Assembly (NCBI GenBank): GCA_013348725.1
Contig: CP054689.1
Location: forward strand, 794,501 to 858,500
Reading direction: 5' to 3'
Length of the DNA: 64,000 nt
DNA from: Ectothiorhodospiraceae bacterium 2226
GTDB lineage: Bacteria; Pseudomonadota; Gammaproteobacteria; GCA-013348725
Under the pieces are notes generated by a model, which was given only the letters and a program-made list of their open reading frames with translations, was not told the origin of the DNA and ran no database searches. The stretch's first letter is position 1, and each line of letters opens with the position of its first letter. Position numbers and translations under genes: made by a program. This document shows, one piece after another, positions 23,422-32,180 of the stretch.

Positions 23422-24945
23422 TCAGTGAGTCCGCGCTGTCTCGCCAGTGTGCCCCGGCCCGACCGAGAACGGCACCCGATCCTGACGGCATATCCAACGC
23501 ACCGCGGATCGTGCGGTCATCAGGCCCGATGGGAGGCCGCCGCCCGGCATCACCCATTGGCCGACCATCAGAAACCGCCGCAGGCCCGGCAGCGTCCGGC
23601 GTAGCGGGCGAAAGCCCGTGCCGGGGGTCAAGAGCCAGCCCTCCATGCTCCCCTGCCAGTTGCCGGTGTAACGGATGACGGTCGCCGGGGTCGCGACGTC
23701 GATGACCTCGATTGCCGGGCGCACATCCGGCACGTCTTGTTCCAAGAGCGCGATGACGCCCTCGGCGACGCGGTTCTTCTCCGCTTGATAGCGCGCGGGG
23801 TCCTGCTGTTGCAGGCCAACCCAGTATGCGTGGTTGAAGGTCGGCAGGAAGCACGAGACCGCGGTCTTGCCGGGCGGCGCGAAGGTCGGGTCGAAGTGAA
23901 ACACGCGGAAAGAGATCTCGCGCAGTTCGGTGCCGGGATCGACGCGGAGGGGGGTGTCGAGGAGGCGCGTGACGAAACCGGGCTGTGCGGAGAGATCCCG
24001 CGCCACACCGAGCGACACCTGCAGGTACGAGGGGAACGTCTTCCACGTACGGTAGATGCTGTCGATGGCCTTGTTCGTGTACCGCCCGGCGAGCAGATCG
24101 TATAGCGTGGCGTGACCGTCGGCCGCCGAAATCACCCAGTCCGCCGCCACCGTCTCACCCCCGGCAAGCTGCACGCCACACGCGCTGTCTTGCTCGACCA
24201 GGATGCGCTCGACGCGCGCGCCGAGTCGCAGGTGTCCGCCGAGCCGCTGCAGGTTGTCGACGATGGGCCGGATCACGGCCTGCGAGCCGCCGATGGGATA
24301 ACCGGCATCGCGCTCGCTCATCCAGGCCAGCGCGAAGACCAGCGCCACCGCGGAGAGCTCCGGCGTCGCGGCGTTGGCGAAGAACGCGCGCAGCAAGGGG
24401 TGTTTGAACCGCCGCCCATAGTCGCCGAGGCTCATGCCGGACCAGCGCCGCAGGAGCGGCAGGTAGGGCACCATGCGCAGCGCGGTCGCCCCTTTCGCCG
24501 GCCAGCTCGCCGACGGATCGGGCATCTGGAACTTGCCGAGCTTTCGGATGGCCGCGGCGAGGTGACGGATCTCCTCGGCGTCCTCCGGCGCGCGCGCCAG
24601 GAACTCCGCCTCCATGCGGTCGACGTTCGAATAGATGCTCAAGGATTCGTGACCTTCGGCTTCCAAACGCAGGTACTCTTCCGCCTGCACGAAGGTCAAC
24701 TGGCCGATGTCGAACACCTCCTCCCACTGCGGATACATCGAGCGGCTCGGATTCGAGCCGAGCAGCCAGTGGAGGCAGGTCTCGAACGTGTAGTCACCGC
24801 GCCGCCAACTCGTCGCCAGGCCGCCCGCGGCGCCGTGCTGCTCCAGCACCTCCACCTCGTAGCCGCACTTGCGCGCGTACACCGCCGCGCACAGCCCCGC
24901 GATGCCCGCGCCGATGATGACCACCTTCCCGCCGCCCTTCGCCAT
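23422..24945 (-). CDS. CrtI/CrtO-like FAD-dependent oxidoreductase
   Basis: 507 residues with an N-terminal FAD-binding Rossmann motif (VVIIGAGIAGLCAAVYARKCG, about 6-26) and GGLATSWRRGDYTFETCLHWL. A C-terminal FAD-closing segment PGGGLPSGLMTARSA lies near residue 480. This is the phytoene dehydrogenase/retinol saturase-like family; no carotenoid genes are nearby, so the substrate is unknown. The start at 24945 is chosen because it opens the Rossmann strand, with an upstream leader that is itself duplicated at 26270-26405. A decayed copy of its N-terminal part lies about 1.3 kb upstream. Confidence 0.85.
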   Translation of the reverse strand: MAKGGGKVVIIGAGIAGLCAAVYARKCGYEVEVLEQHGAAGGLATSWRRGDYTFETCLHWLLGSNPSRSMYPQWEEVFDIGQLTFVQAEEYLRLEAEGHESLSIYSNVDRMEAEFLARAPEDAEEIRHLAAAIRKLGKFQMPDPSASWPAKGATALRMVPYLPLLRRWSGMSLGDYGRRFKHPLLRAFFANAATPELSAVALVFALAWMSERDAGYPIGGSQAVIRPIVDNLQRLGGHLRLGARVERILVEQDSACGVQLAGGETVAADWVISAADGHATLYDLLAGRYTNKAIDSIYRTWKTFPSYLQVSLGVARDLSAQPGFVTRLLDTPLRVDPGTELREISFRVFHFDPTFAPPGKTAVSCFLPTFNHAYWVGLQQQDPARYQAEKNRVAEGVIALLEQDVPDVRPAIEVIDVATPATVIRYTGNWQGSMEGWLLTPGTGFRPLRRTLPGLRRFLMVGQWVMPGGGLPSGLMTARSAVRWICRQDRVPFSVGPGHTGETARTH

Positions 24946-25236
24946 GTCCCTGACTCCGGTCGGGATTCGGGATTCCTCTCGACGCCGCCCGACTCGGTCG
25001 CCGCAAGAGAAAGCATAGCGGGGTGAGGACGTGTCGAGGCTCTCGGCCCGCCACCGCAGGACTGACAACGCGAAGCGTGCCCATCAGATGCTTCATCCCC
25101 GCACCAAGCGCTCCACACCATCCTTGAAGCAGCCGTCGAGCAGCGATGAATCCGTGCCCCTTAGCTACCGCTCCGAGGGAGGAAAGGACAAGAAGCCTTC
25201 TTCGCGCCCAAGCTCGGACAGCACGGAAGCTGGCGG

Positions 25237-25833
25237 TCACACTCGACGGGGACGACGCACCATCGCCATGACTTCCGGGCACGAACCGACGCGGATGACC
25301 CGGATGGTCTCGAAGCCCAATCGTTCGTAGAAGGACATATTGCGCCGATTCGACAGCTCGAGATAGGCCGAGACGCCTGCAGCATCGCTGCGCGATAGCG
25401 CATGTCTCATAAGCGCCGTACCGAGACCGCGGCTCTGTGCTACCGGATCAATACCGATCATCGGTAGATACCAGTGGGGCTCCGGCGGATGGGCATGCTC
25501 CATCTGGTCCGCTACCGAGGCGAGCGTCGATGCCTTTTCCTCCGCCACGTAGTCCGCGAAAGTCGCCTCTAGGCATTCGCTGTCCGCTTCCACACCGGGA
25601 GGCAGCCAAATCGCGGCTCCTGCACCATCACCCACGACATCCACCGTGCCGGCAGCAAAGGCGTTGACGCCAAACGCACTTGTGGCCTTGGGCATGGCGG
25701 CAAGGTAGGTATCCGGGTCAGGAAACAACCAGCGCACAAAGGGCTCGGCTGCAAAGGAGAGTGTCATCAAAGCGATAACGTGCGCTTCTTCGCCAATCTC
25801 GGCCGACCGGATGCTGGGTATGGACATTGGCAT
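25237..25833 (-). CDS. GNAT acetyltransferase
   Basis: 198 residues with a GNAT core: the acetyl-CoA loop region YLPMIGIDPVAQSRGLGTALMRHAL (about 121-145) and C-terminal LELSNRRNMSFYERLGFE. The N-terminal part contains FVRWLFPDPDTY, common in a GNAT subgroup of unknown substrate. It lies between the intact CrtI-like gene and the decayed copy of that gene, so it either was inserted between duplicates or was part of the duplicated unit. Confidence 0.87.
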   Translation of the reverse strand: MPMSIPSIRSAEIGEEAHVIALMTLSFAAEPFVRWLFPDPDTYLAAMPKATSAFGVNAFAAGTVDVVGDGAGAAIWLPPGVEADSECLEATFADYVAEEKASTLASVADQMEHAHPPEPHWYLPMIGIDPVAQSRGLGTALMRHALSRSDAAGVSAYLELSNRRNMSFYERLGFETIRVIRVGSCPEVMAMVRRPRRV

Positions 25834-25902
25834 GACCTCCTACTGCATCTCTCTCCATGGGTGGTCATTGGGCCTGCGAGATCGCCATCTTGGTTCGGTC
25901 GC

Positions 25903-26270
25903 GGCGAGGTGAGGGATCTCCTCGGCGTCCTCCGGCGCCCGCGCCAGGAACTCCGCGTCCATGCGGTCGACGTTGGAATAGATGCTCAAGGATTAGTGAC
26001 CTTCGGCTTCCAAGCGCAGGTACTCTTCCGCCTGCTCGAAGGTCAACTGGCCGCTGTCGAACACCTCCTCCCACTGCGGATACATCGACCGGCTTGGATG
26101 CGAGCCGAGCAGCCGTTGAAGGCAGGTCTCGAACGTGTAGTTGCCGCGCCGCCGCGCTGCTCCAGCACCTCCACCTCGTAGCCGCACTTGCGCGCGTACA
26201 CCGCCGCACACAGCCCCGCGATGCCCGCGCCGACGACGACGACCTTCCGGGTGTCGATCGTCCATGGCAT
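25903..26270 (-). pseudogene. Decayed partial copy of the CrtI-like oxidoreductase gene
   Basis: The stretch is nearly identical, on the same strand, to bases 24553-24945. It still starts MPWTIDTRKVVVVGAGIAGL and continues AAVYARKCGYEVEVLEQ, then loses about 28 bases (frameshift) relative to the intact gene. It also has a nonsense change where the intact gene reads GHESL (TCG to TAG, read on the plus strand as GATTAG near 25994). Downstream of about the codon for residue 130 it stops matching, so the C-terminal two thirds are gone. Upstream homology runs on to about 26405, including the leader. Confidence 0.85.
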
Positions 26271-26580
26271 TGACTCCAGGCGGGTTCCAGCATCCCTCAC
26301 GACGCCTTCCATTAAACCGCCGCAAAGAGAAGCATAGTGCTTGAGAACGCGTCGGGCCTCGCCCAGCCCCAGTGCCGGATCGGCAAAGCGCAGCGTGCAC
26401 ATCAATAGCTTTTATCGTCGGCACCGTCTCGACGCGAGGAGAACGAGGCGCGTTGACAGTGGAGGCATCGGGTCAATACTTAGTGACTCGCCTTTCGGGC
26501 CGGCGTATGCCGCCACAAGCGCGGAGTCGCACGCACCGGACCGGGGCGAGCACCCTAGGCAAGACGCGGAGGTGGTCATC

Positions 26581-27093
26581 ATGCCCATACACCCGCTGAC
26601 GCGCGCACTCCCCTTGGCCCTCATTCCCCTCGTCGCCGTCCTGTTCGGAGCCCCACTCGCGGCTCAGGATCAGGATCAGGTCTTCGTGGCACCGCTGACC
26701 GGCAACGAGGAGGTCCCCGAGGTGGATAGCCGAGCCGTCGGCCATTCGGTGCTGCACCTGAACCAAGAGGGGGATGCGCTAAACTTCACGCTGAACGTCG
26801 CCAACATCGAGAGGATGACCCAGGCGCACATCCACTGCGGTATCGCCGGCGTCAACGGTCCGGTCGTGGCGTTCCTCGTCGCACTGGAAGAAGCCGGTCG
26901 CGACATCAACAGCCTCGCCGTCGAAGGAACACTCACGAACGACCACGTGACACCCCAACCGGACTCCGAGGCCTGCCCCGGCGGGGTCGCCGACTTCGAT
27001 GAGATGCTGGCCAAGATCGAGGCCGGCGAGGCGTATGTGAACGTCCATACGGAGCAGAACCCGGCCGGCGAGATCCGTGGCCAGATCCGCTAG
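26581..27093 (+). CDS. Exported CHRD-domain protein
   Basis: 170 residues: signal peptide (about 1-28), then one CHRD domain (FVAPLTGNEEVPEVDSRAVG, AHIHCGIAGVNGPVVAFL, GEAYVNVHTEQNPAGEIRGQI). CHRD domains occur in animal chordin and in many secreted bacterial proteins of unknown role. Two cysteines (HIHCG, EACPG) could pair. The ATG at 26581 is in register with the signal peptide and preceded by GGAGGTGG. It ends before a clear terminator. Confidence 0.88.
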   Translation: MPIHPLTRALPLALIPLVAVLFGAPLAAQDQDQVFVAPLTGNEEVPEVDSRAVGHSVLHLNQEGDALNFTLNVANIERMTQAHIHCGIAGVNGPVVAFLVALEEAGRDINSLAVEGTLTNDHVTPQPDSEACPGGVADFDEMLAKIEAGEAYVNVHTEQNPAGEIRGQIR

Positions 27094-27126
27094 GTCCGCT
27101 CGACTACCGTTTACCCGATGATAGAG

Positions 27127-27159
27127 AGCCCTCCGGCGGCAACGCCGGAGGGGCTTTCT
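27127..27159 (+). terminator. Rho-independent terminator after the CHRD gene
   Basis: Arms AGCCCTCCGGCG (27127-27138) and CGCCGGAGGGGCT (27143-27155) pair with one bulge around a GCAA loop, followed by TTCT. It lies 33 bases downstream of the CHRD stop. Confidence 0.75.
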
Positions 27160-27256
27160 ACATCTTCCTTCGCGCAATATCCGCGCTGCACGCGGGCTTC
27201 TATCGACGCGCAACCATACAAGCGTGACGAGAACGCCGCACGTTCAAGCCTCGCTG

Positions 27257-27712
27257 TCAGGTCCCACCAACCTTCTCGAGGAAGTGGGTTTCCTCCACGC
27301 AAACGGTCAGCTCCTTGGGTCGCGTGACACGGCCCGTCAGGCGGACGGAGTCCCCAGAGGCCAGCGACGAGAAGACGCCCAGCCCCTGGGCCTGACACAG
27401 TTGCTCTCGCGCCGGGATCCGGATCAGCACCCTCCCGTAGGCCGCGGCTTGAAGGAGGATCTCACCGTCTCCATCCACGAACATCGGCGTAGCGGCGACG
27501 GCGACCACCCGTCCTTCCAGTTCTCGATCCTCTCCGATCGTCAACAAGTCCAAGGACGTCTCGCCGCCACTGCCCATGCATCCAACGAGAGCCGAGACAA
27601 CTCCCATCAACGCCATCAACGCTACCCATGTACTGCGAGCAAGAATAACTCGGCCCCCTATAGTGATCCTCGTAGACTTGCTGGCCGCGGTGCCCTCAAT
27701 GACAGGAATCAT
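27257..27712 (-). CDS. Lipoprotein of unknown function
   Basis: 151 residues. A basic N-terminus is followed by a hydrophobic stretch ending VSALVGCMGSGG (lipobox, Cys45) and a mature region with an OB-like beta pattern (LEGRVVAVAATPMFVDGDGE, VRLTGRVTRPKELTV). Its start overlaps the end of the 551-residue gene by 17 bases, indicating coupling. The N-terminal extension before the hydrophobic core is long, so a downstream start is possible. Family not recognised. Confidence 0.6.
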   Translation of the reverse strand: MIPVIEGTAASKSTRITIGGRVILARSTWVALMALMGVVSALVGCMGSGGETSLDLLTIGEDRELEGRVVAVAATPMFVDGDGEILLQAAAYGRVLIRIPAREQLCQAQGLGVFSSLASGDSVRLTGRVTRPKELTVCVEETHFLEKVGGT

Positions 27713-29351
27713 CAGAGATCATGCGTGCAAAATGCTTCTTGTCGGCCTCGTTATCGACCACCTCGAACTCGATTCCGACATAGGCAGCCGTAAAGGAGAT
27801 GTCGAAACTCCGGCGGCTGTCCGGCCAGGAGAGCGTACCGCGATAGAACAGCCTCTCGTCCGGCCAACTGTCCTTAGCGAGGTGCGGTTCGGGCAAGTCA
27901 TCTCGAAGTTCCAATGCGACGCTGACTATGGGGTACCTTCCAGTCTGGATGAGCCAGTCGGGCGTCGATTCGGGCTCAAGCACGAGGAGCGACGCCACCT
28001 CGCCGCACGCCCAGCGCGCCAGCGCCGGGCTTACCGCGCGGGCCTTAACAACCCCCAAACCCTCGGGGGTGAAGTTCAACAGGTAATAGCTACCTGTCTG
28101 ACCGAGGGTCATGAAGTCCAGGGCGTCGCGCGGTAGGATCTTGATAGGGGTACCGTGGTCGTCGCGGAGGTCACCATCCGGCGTCTCGGCCCAAAGGCGG
28201 TCGAGCGCTTCTTGGAACTCGCTGTGGCCCTTGATATAGGTCGCGGGAACGAATACACGACCCTCTCGATCGCCATGGAGTTCCTTCACTGACCAGAGGA
28301 ACTCATTCTTGTCGGTCACTGGATCCGCGATCCGATACCGATATCGCGCATAGGCGCGGTCATACTCCAGCCGCCCTCGACTTCCCTCTCCCGGGACGCC
28401 GACCAGCCGCGAATGCAGGTCCTCTACCCGTTCAGAGGCGATCAGGTAGGTCTCGATAAAGCCCTGTCGATCCCATACTCGACCGATACCATCCAGAACA
28501 CACGCGGGGTCACTGAGCGTCATAGCCTCGATCAAGCGGGCGCTCTCTCGCCGGACGGCATCGATGTCGACGTTCTTGGCGGCAGCGTCGAACAGGTACT
28601 TCACCTGCTCGGGGTCGTCGCAATCCAACTTGTCGACGAGTTCATGCCAACGGTGCCAGTACTCGGATTCCGATTCCTCATAGAAGGCGCGGTCCTGCAG
28701 AGCTAGCCAGTATTGGCGGCGCTGCGCGGCCGCGATCTGCTGTCGCCTCACCTCGGCCTCTGCGATCGCCCTCTGCCGGGCCTCAAACGCTCGCCGGTAG
28801 AAAGGAGCCAGCTCGCTGAACTCCGGCTCGTCGAGCGCCGTCCGCAGCGCGGCATCGAGTTCCTCCACGTCGTGGTAGGTTGGGTTCAGCAGGTAAAGGT
28901 CGATTACCCAGTCATAGGTCGGCATGAAACGCATGTCCCGTATACCGCGCAGGGCACAGCGAGGATTCTCAAGAACCAACTTCTCGATGATCGCAGCGCT
29001 CTCGGACTTGATCTGCTCGTCGGCGGGAAACATCGCCAAGCCGATGAACCAGCCCAGTTTGTTCTCCGGACCGCAATCTACTGTTTCCTCGATGAACCTG
29101 GCCCAGCGGGAGAGGTACTCTCCTCGAGCATCGCCCTTCAGGTCGTTGCGGTTCTGCTGAAGGTACGAGAAATCGACCGGCGGCGGACCGGAAAGGCCCC
29201 GCCTATCGTGGATGATGGTTCCGCCCGTGATAATGCCACCGGACTGGATGGTGGTGAACGTCTCGGTGGTTTGCGCGCTGCCCGACGAGTACGGAATCAG
29301 CAGCAGAAAGATACAATGCAAGAGAAAGAGCGAGGGTTTGGTGTTCGTCAT
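27696..29351 (-). CDS. Large exported protein of unknown function
   Basis: 551 residues with a signal peptide (SLFLLHCIFLLLIPYSSGSAQ, cut about residue 27). The middle (about 60-260) is helical with charged residues and periodic Cys (DCGPENK, ENPRCAL, KLDCDDPEQ, SDPACVLDGI). This suggests two related helical repeats: DCGPENKLGWFIGLAMFPAD and DCDDPEQVKYLFDAAAKNVD align. The C-terminal part (about 340-551) is beta-rich and ends MISDDSCH. No family recognised. It is co-transcribed with the lipoprotein gene. Confidence 0.6.
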   Translation of the reverse strand: MTNTKPSLFLLHCIFLLLIPYSSGSAQTTETFTTIQSGGIITGGTIIHDRRGLSGPPPVDFSYLQQNRNDLKGDARGEYLSRWARFIEETVDCGPENKLGWFIGLAMFPADEQIKSESAAIIEKLVLENPRCALRGIRDMRFMPTYDWVIDLYLLNPTYHDVEELDAALRTALDEPEFSELAPFYRRAFEARQRAIAEAEVRRQQIAAAQRRQYWLALQDRAFYEESESEYWHRWHELVDKLDCDDPEQVKYLFDAAAKNVDIDAVRRESARLIEAMTLSDPACVLDGIGRVWDRQGFIETYLIASERVEDLHSRLVGVPGEGSRGRLEYDRAYARYRYRIADPVTDKNEFLWSVKELHGDREGRVFVPATYIKGHSEFQEALDRLWAETPDGDLRDDHGTPIKILPRDALDFMTLGQTGSYYLLNFTPEGLGVVKARAVSPALARWACGEVASLLVLEPESTPDWLIQTGRYPIVSVALELRDDLPEPHLAKDSWPDERLFYRGTLSWPDSRRSFDISFTAAYVGIEFEVVDNEADKKHFARMISDDSCH

Positions 29352-29687
29352 CCTGCTTTCGCTCCTTCATGGAAGAATCGGGTAGGCGCTAGACGTTGGC
29401 TCCGTGCCCGCGTTGGTTTGACTCGAAGGGGATCCGAAGACCTCATCTCTCGCTCCGACTCAGGCTAACGCGTGGGGATGGGGCGGCGGGAAGACAACTC
29501 TGACCTTGCACTAACCCTACTTGCCACATGCGCGCCACCTCTGTCGTGACAGCTAACATCCGCGCCAAGCCCCGCATCGAAGAACAACGACGAATATTAG
29601 CAACATTTGTTCTCTGACTCGGGCTTCATTCCCTGACCCGGGTTTCAGGAAACCGTCACCGCTGGGGTACGGAATCACCACCGACTA
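29352..29687. other. Non-coding stretch upstream of the 551-residue protein gene
   Basis: No gene supported. It must contain the promoter of the minus-strand pair 29351-27257. An imperfect direct repeat of about 17 bases (CTGACTCGGGCTTCA near 29614-29628, CTGACCCGGGTTTCA near 29633-29647) is visible. Composition is lower in GC than the core regions. Confidence 0.4.
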
Positions 29688-29749
29688 TCAGTGACAGGAA
29701 TCGTCAGAGATCATACCGGCGAAGTGCATCTTGTCCGCATCTGCGTCAC
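29688..29749 (-). pseudogene. C-terminal scrap of a paralogue of the 551-residue protein
   Basis: Read on the minus strand, it encodes DADADKMHFAGMISDDSCH and stop. The intact protein ends NEADKKHFARMISDDSCH and stop, so about 17 of the last 18-19 codons match in position and most are identical. No upstream continuation of the gene is present beyond 29749. This is the tail of a lost tandem copy. Confidence 0.8.
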
Positions 29750-29795
29750 TTTGGCCCGGGTTTCCCACGGACCTAACGCTCGCGATGGCTGGCTC

Positions 29796-30824
29796 CTAGG
29801 AAAGCGCCGCGATCAACCGCTGCGGAACTGACTCAAGCTGACGTCTTGGTATCACGTGGTGCCACCAGGGAGGAACACGATCCGTCAGCACCACCACAGC
29901 TGCCGAAAGCTCCAGCGACCAGCCGACCACGCAGTGCTGACCGAATGTGCCTCCACTGTGCCATGCGGCCACGCCCTGGGGCTTAATCGTGCTCAACATC
30001 CAACCAAGTCCGACCTGCGTGTCCCGGCTGATTCTCGCCCTCGGCTGCGTGGTCATCCTGGCCAAGGAATCCCACGGCACGCCGTAGCACCCCAATTGCG
30101 CGCGCAAGAACTTCATCATGTCATCGCCGGTCGAACGCCAGACTCCCGCCGCTTCCATCCCTTTCCACGCAAATGGCGGAACGGGGCGGCCGCTCGCGTC
30201 ATGCCCTTCGATCAGACGCTCCGCACCATAGCGCGAAGGGTCGAGGTGCGTGTCATGCATCCCCAATGGTTGCAGAATCGCCTCGAACACGGCGTCACCA
30301 TACGCTCGCCCATAAACATCACCGAGAATGCGGCCCAACAGGGCCATCCCGACATTCGAATAAAGCGCCCTTCGTCCCACCTTCAATTTGGACGGTAGCT
30401 GCACGAGAAAACCGCGCAAATCCTCTTCCCGATACGCCTCCGCTAGTTTGCGCCCTCGCCTCATCATCTGCCATCCGCTGAACGGGTTGGCCGGAAGCCC
30501 CGACGTATGAGTAGCTAGTTGCTGCAAGGTGACGTTCTTACCCCACGGCAGCTCCGGACAGAAACGTGCCACGGGATCCGTAAGCTTCACCTGTCCGCGA
30601 TCCACCAAGAGCGCCAGCAACGTGGTGGTAAACGTCTTACCCACCGACCCAATCTCGAACACCGGCGATTGCACGTGCTCAGCTTTTCCATGCCGCAAAG
30701 ACCAATGCTTGCCAATGAGGTCGACCTGCACCTCAAGCGCGGTACGCGGAGAACGTTCAAGAAAGTCGTGCAGCACGGAGATGGCGCGCTTGGAGTTCAT
30801 CACTTGAACTTGTCCAGCACTCAT
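29796..30824 (-). CDS. Serine beta-lactamase-fold hydrolase (class C/esterase-like)
   Basis: 342 residues from the ATG at 30824. The beta-lactamase-superfamily residues are visible: Ser60-x-x-Lys63 (SVGK), Tyr155-Ser-Asn157 (YSNVG) and HSGG (289-292). No signal peptide is seen, so it is probably a cytoplasmic or esterase-type member rather than a resistance enzyme. Other in-frame starts (30887, 30800) are possible. It is probably independent of the VOC gene upstream, with about 100 bases between them. Confidence 0.85.
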   Translation of the reverse strand: MSAGQVQVMNSKRAISVLHDFLERSPRTALEVQVDLIGKHWSLRHGKAEHVQSPVFEIGSVGKTFTTTLLALLVDRGQVKLTDPVARFCPELPWGKNVTLQQLATHTSGLPANPFSGWQMMRRGRKLAEAYREEDLRGFLVQLPSKLKVGRRALYSNVGMALLGRILGDVYGRAYGDAVFEAILQPLGMHDTHLDPSRYGAERLIEGHDASGRPVPPFAWKGMEAAGVWRSTGDDMMKFLRAQLGCYGVPWDSLARMTTQPRARISRDTQVGLGWMLSTIKPQGVAAWHSGGTFGQHCVVGWSLELSAAVVVLTDRVPPWWHHVIPRRQLESVPQRLIAALS

Positions 30825-30926
30825 CAGGATCTGCACCTTAGCGCGCGGCGACGGGTCGAGGCCATAACCACCCTGGCTGACGCGCAAATTTCAAGACACG
30901 CCCGCGGATCCTGACCCCGGATCCAC

Positions 30927-31298
30927 TCACTTCTCTTCGATATCTTGCCCGAACCGCAAGCAGTTGGCATCTGGATCCTTGAGCTGCATCTCCCTCATGC
31001 CCCACGGCTGGCTCACCGGCCTCTGATCGAGAACCACGCCACGCGCCTGAAACTCATGCGCTAACGCGTCCACATCCTCCGCATGAAGGTAGACAAGCGC
31101 CCCAGCGGCGCTCTCTGGATGTTCGGTGAGAAAAAGCGTGACCGACCCTCGACTAATCGAGACGAACCACGGAAGGCCTGGCCCGAACTGGTGCCGCCAG
31201 TTCGTCTGGAAGCCAAGCTTACCGCAGTAGAAATCGCAGCTTCGCTCCGCATTGGAGATCTGCAGCACTGGGATACTACCGAGCAGGTTGGTGGTCAT
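30927..31298 (-). CDS. VOC-superfamily (glyoxalase/bleomycin-resistance-like) protein
   Basis: 123 residues, one VOC domain with two beta-alpha-beta-beta-beta units: IPVLQISNAERSCDFYCGKLGF at the start and WGMREMQLKDPDANCLRFGQ at the end (the metal-ligand Glu position is in REMQLKDPDAN). Probably binds a small hydrophobic ligand or metal; no enzymatic activity can be named. Confidence 0.87.
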   Translation of the reverse strand: MTTNLLGSIPVLQISNAERSCDFYCGKLGFQTNWRHQFGPGLPWFVSISRGSVTLFLTEHPESAAGALVYLHAEDVDALAHEFQARGVVLDQRPVSQPWGMREMQLKDPDANCLRFGQDIEEK

Positions 31299-31352
31299 GG
31301 TTTACTTCTTTCGAATAACATTCACGAGTCAGACAATAACGACGGCAAGTGT

Positions 31353-31394
31353 GATGTTGGGCTTCCTTCGTCAGCCCAACCTACGCGGCTCACG
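31353..31394. repeat. Palindromic intergenic repeat, copy 1 (GTTGGGCTTCC...GTCAGCCCAAC)
   Basis: Core GTTGGGCTTCC and GTCAGCCCAAC flanks pair as an imperfect hairpin, with a trailing CTACGCGGCT. Two further copies follow at 31997-32042 (opposite orientation) and 32181-32224. Similar short palindromes are widespread in proteobacterial intergenic regions. This copy directly abuts the 3' end of the 186-residue gene. Confidence 0.8.
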
Positions 31395-31950
31395 CGACAT
31401 GAATGCCGTCAGATGCAGCACTGCTTAGAACATGATCCAGGTACGTGTCAACGGCAACGCACCAGCCAGTAACGTCAAGCTCAAGGTGCCAACGTTTATT
31501 CCCCCTCTCACCGAAGAGGTCAACTGCGCCCGACCAGTGCGTATAGGCACTTTGCCTCTTGCTGTTGCGTGTCACCCAGTCCAGCTCAACGCGCTTTGCG
31601 TGAATGATCTTGTTGCATGACTCTCGGACATTCAGCTTGAAGTCGCCGGAATGGACCTTTCCGAGCGAAGTATCTTCAAGCGCGTACTTATCTGCCCTTT
31701 CAAATACCGATGGGCGAATCTGTCCCGACATCGAATCTTGAAGAATCCTCACCTTGGCCGCGATCTCTATCATGTACCCACTGACGATAGGCTTTATCCT
31801 GTGTTCGTAGTCGTTCCAATCATCGTGGCCGTATGGGTGCGAGCCCTGACAAATGCCCTCGTTGCGGCAATACTCACGGCTAGCTGCCTGCAACTGCTGC
31901 AAGATAAAAAGCTTCTCGCTTACCCCTGAAAAGTGGAAACTGTGTGACAT
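31390..31950 (-). CDS. Protein of unknown function, possible integron-cassette type gene
   Basis: 186 residues, no signal or membrane segment, mainly helical. The central RESCNKIIHAKRVELDW resembles the conserved core seen in HEPN-like proteins, though no full RxxxxH motif is confirmed. Its start lies 20 bases from a GCGTTAGGC site (minus strand), a spacing typical of integron gene cassettes. It is followed immediately by palindromic repeat copy 1. Codon composition is lower in GC than the core genes, consistent with recent arrival. Function unknown. Confidence 0.65.
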   Translation of the reverse strand: MSHSFHFSGVSEKLFILQQLQAASREYCRNEGICQGSHPYGHDDWNDYEHRIKPIVSGYMIEIAAKVRILQDSMSGQIRPSVFERADKYALEDTSLGKVHSGDFKLNVRESCNKIIHAKRVELDWVTRNSKRQSAYTHWSGAVDLFGERGNKRWHLELDVTGWCVAVDTYLDHVLSSAASDGIHVA

Positions 31951-31955
31951 AGATG

Positions 31956-31990
31956 CCTAACGCCTAGCTTAACTGGCGCAAATGAAGCGC
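31956..31990 (-). other. Possible attC half-site or cassette-type recombination remnant
   Basis: On the minus strand the segment reads GCGCCAGTTAAGCTAGGC then GTTAGGC, which resembles the 3' simple-site half of integron attC elements (core GTTAGGC, then the gene start within about 20 bases). The GCGC-AAATGAA-GCGC stem next to it could be the variable terminal loop. The matching 5' half-site was not found; instead palindromic repeat copy 2 starts right after. So it is at best truncated. Confidence 0.4.
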
Positions 31991-31996
31991 AGACCT

Positions 31997-32042
31997 CGTA
32001 GGTTGGGCTGACGAAAGGAAGCCCAACATCTCACGGCTCACC
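31997..32042. repeat. Palindromic intergenic repeat, copy 2 (inverted)
   Basis: CGTAGGTTGGGCTGACG followed by AAAGGAAGCCCAACATC, the reverse complement of copies 1 and 3 with a few changes. Confidence 0.8.
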
Positions 32043-32180
32043 ATAACAACCCCCTCACCCCCTCCAAGCCACCGCACCAATCGTCCGGGACCATTCGACG
32101 TTGAATATACCGCGGGCCGGTGGATGCGCCTCGTTGACCCAATTCATCACTCGCGCAGCGCATCGACATTCCACACCAGT

